This document shows positions 63,845-64,000 of a stretch of 64,000 nucleotides of DNA, piece after piece. How positions within the stretch are numbered: position 1 is the first letter of the stretch; each line of letters begins with the position of its first letter. Below the pieces are notes generated by a model that was not told the origin of the DNA, made no database searches, and was given only the letters and a program-made list of their open reading frames with translations. The stretch lies in assembly GCF_036898095.1 (NCBI RefSeq), contig NC_090728.1, positions 86,922,739-86,986,738 of the forward strand, read 5' to 3'. The position numbers and the translations under genes were made by a program. Origin of the DNA: Palaemon carinicauda. Lineage: Eukaryota > Arthropoda > Malacostraca > Decapoda > Palaemonidae.

Positions 63845-64000
63845 TTACTGAACCATCTGTTCATCCATGATCTTTGCAACCCATTCAGGATGAGCCAAGT
63901 TGATCTTCTCAATAATACCATTAACTTGGAAGCAAAGGGACTGAATCTGTTTATCCCACTGTGGTAAAACGTCTCTTGCTTCAAAATGAAGAATGCCATC
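63845..64000 (-). CDS. COPS4: COP9 signalosome subunit 4, terminal coding exon (wrong strand relative to other exons)
   Basis: Read on the minus strand from 64000, the frame encodes 51 residues and a TAA stop (63845-63847). Blocks [24 protein letters not shown] and [13 protein letters not shown] match the vertebrate CSN4 C-terminus ([24 protein letters not shown], ...QMAQ). It continues exactly where the + strand exon at 48714-48889 stops (...GYIDQ, phase 0; one Ile codon is expected just beyond 64000). The exon's acceptor would lie just outside the window. The opposite orientation beyond a gap most likely reflects contig orientation, not a second gene. Confidence 0.95.
   Translation of the reverse strand, partial: DGILHFEARDVLPQWDKQIQSLCFQVNGIIEKINLAHPEWVAKIMDEQMVQ

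Overview
The window looks like nuclear DNA of an arthropod, most likely a decapod crustacean. The evidence is long (CT)n/(GA)n microsatellites, a mix of DIRS, Tigger/pogo, Tc1-mariner, Harbinger and LINE elements, and one split host gene with animal-type splice sites. The organism call is an inference. No prokaryotic or viral genes, CRISPR arrays, rRNA or tRNA genes were recognised.

The only host gene recognised is COP9 signalosome subunit 4 (CSN4/COPS4). Two consecutive exons lie on the + strand (17263-17433 and 48714-48889), separated by a 31 kb intron made almost entirely of transposable elements. The last coding exon (63845-64000, ending in the stop codon) lies on the MINUS strand, beyond a 500-N gap at 61081-61580. 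The simplest reading is that the contig right of the gap is placed in the wrong orientation.

Layout: 302-1876 is a decayed PIF/Harbinger element. 2595-11384 is an old full-length DIRS retrotransposon (family I, copy A, minus strand). 12850-16725 is a decayed 3' half of a second DIRS family (family II), itself hit by a LINE tail. 17263-17433 is a CSN4 exon. 17597-18786 is microsatellite plus a ~190-bp tandem repeat. 19085-21785 is a gag-like part of DIRS family II. 22382-34352 is one DIRS-I 5' region split by a non-autonomous Tigger-like element (22548-24515) and by a Tigger element (25783-33284) that itself contains a second, apparently intact Tigger (28661-32323). A third, decayed Tigger (34355-35792) ends it. 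36461-45229 is a full-length, apparently young DIRS-I element (copy B, minus strand) with all three ORFs open and 336-bp inverted repeats that look identical. 45640-48250 is a deleted DIRS-II copy containing a MITE. 48714-48889 is a CSN4 exon. 50859-52170 is a DIRS-I end. 51918-59330 is a 3.7-kb tandem duplication carrying two near-identical DD35E Tc1/mariner copies. 59225-60617 is a 5'-truncated LINE. 61081-61580 is the gap. 63660-64000 is the CSN4 3' end.

The DIRS copies show the full family architecture: inverted terminal repeats, an internal complementary region matching both outer ends, gag, RT-RNase H and a tyrosine recombinase. Because several copies of different age are present, their shared features (a splice-acceptor-like site before gag, a long overlapping frame, clusters of GCCGGC palindromes in the 5' region) can be compared within the window. 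All similarity statements are by eye; no alignment program was run.
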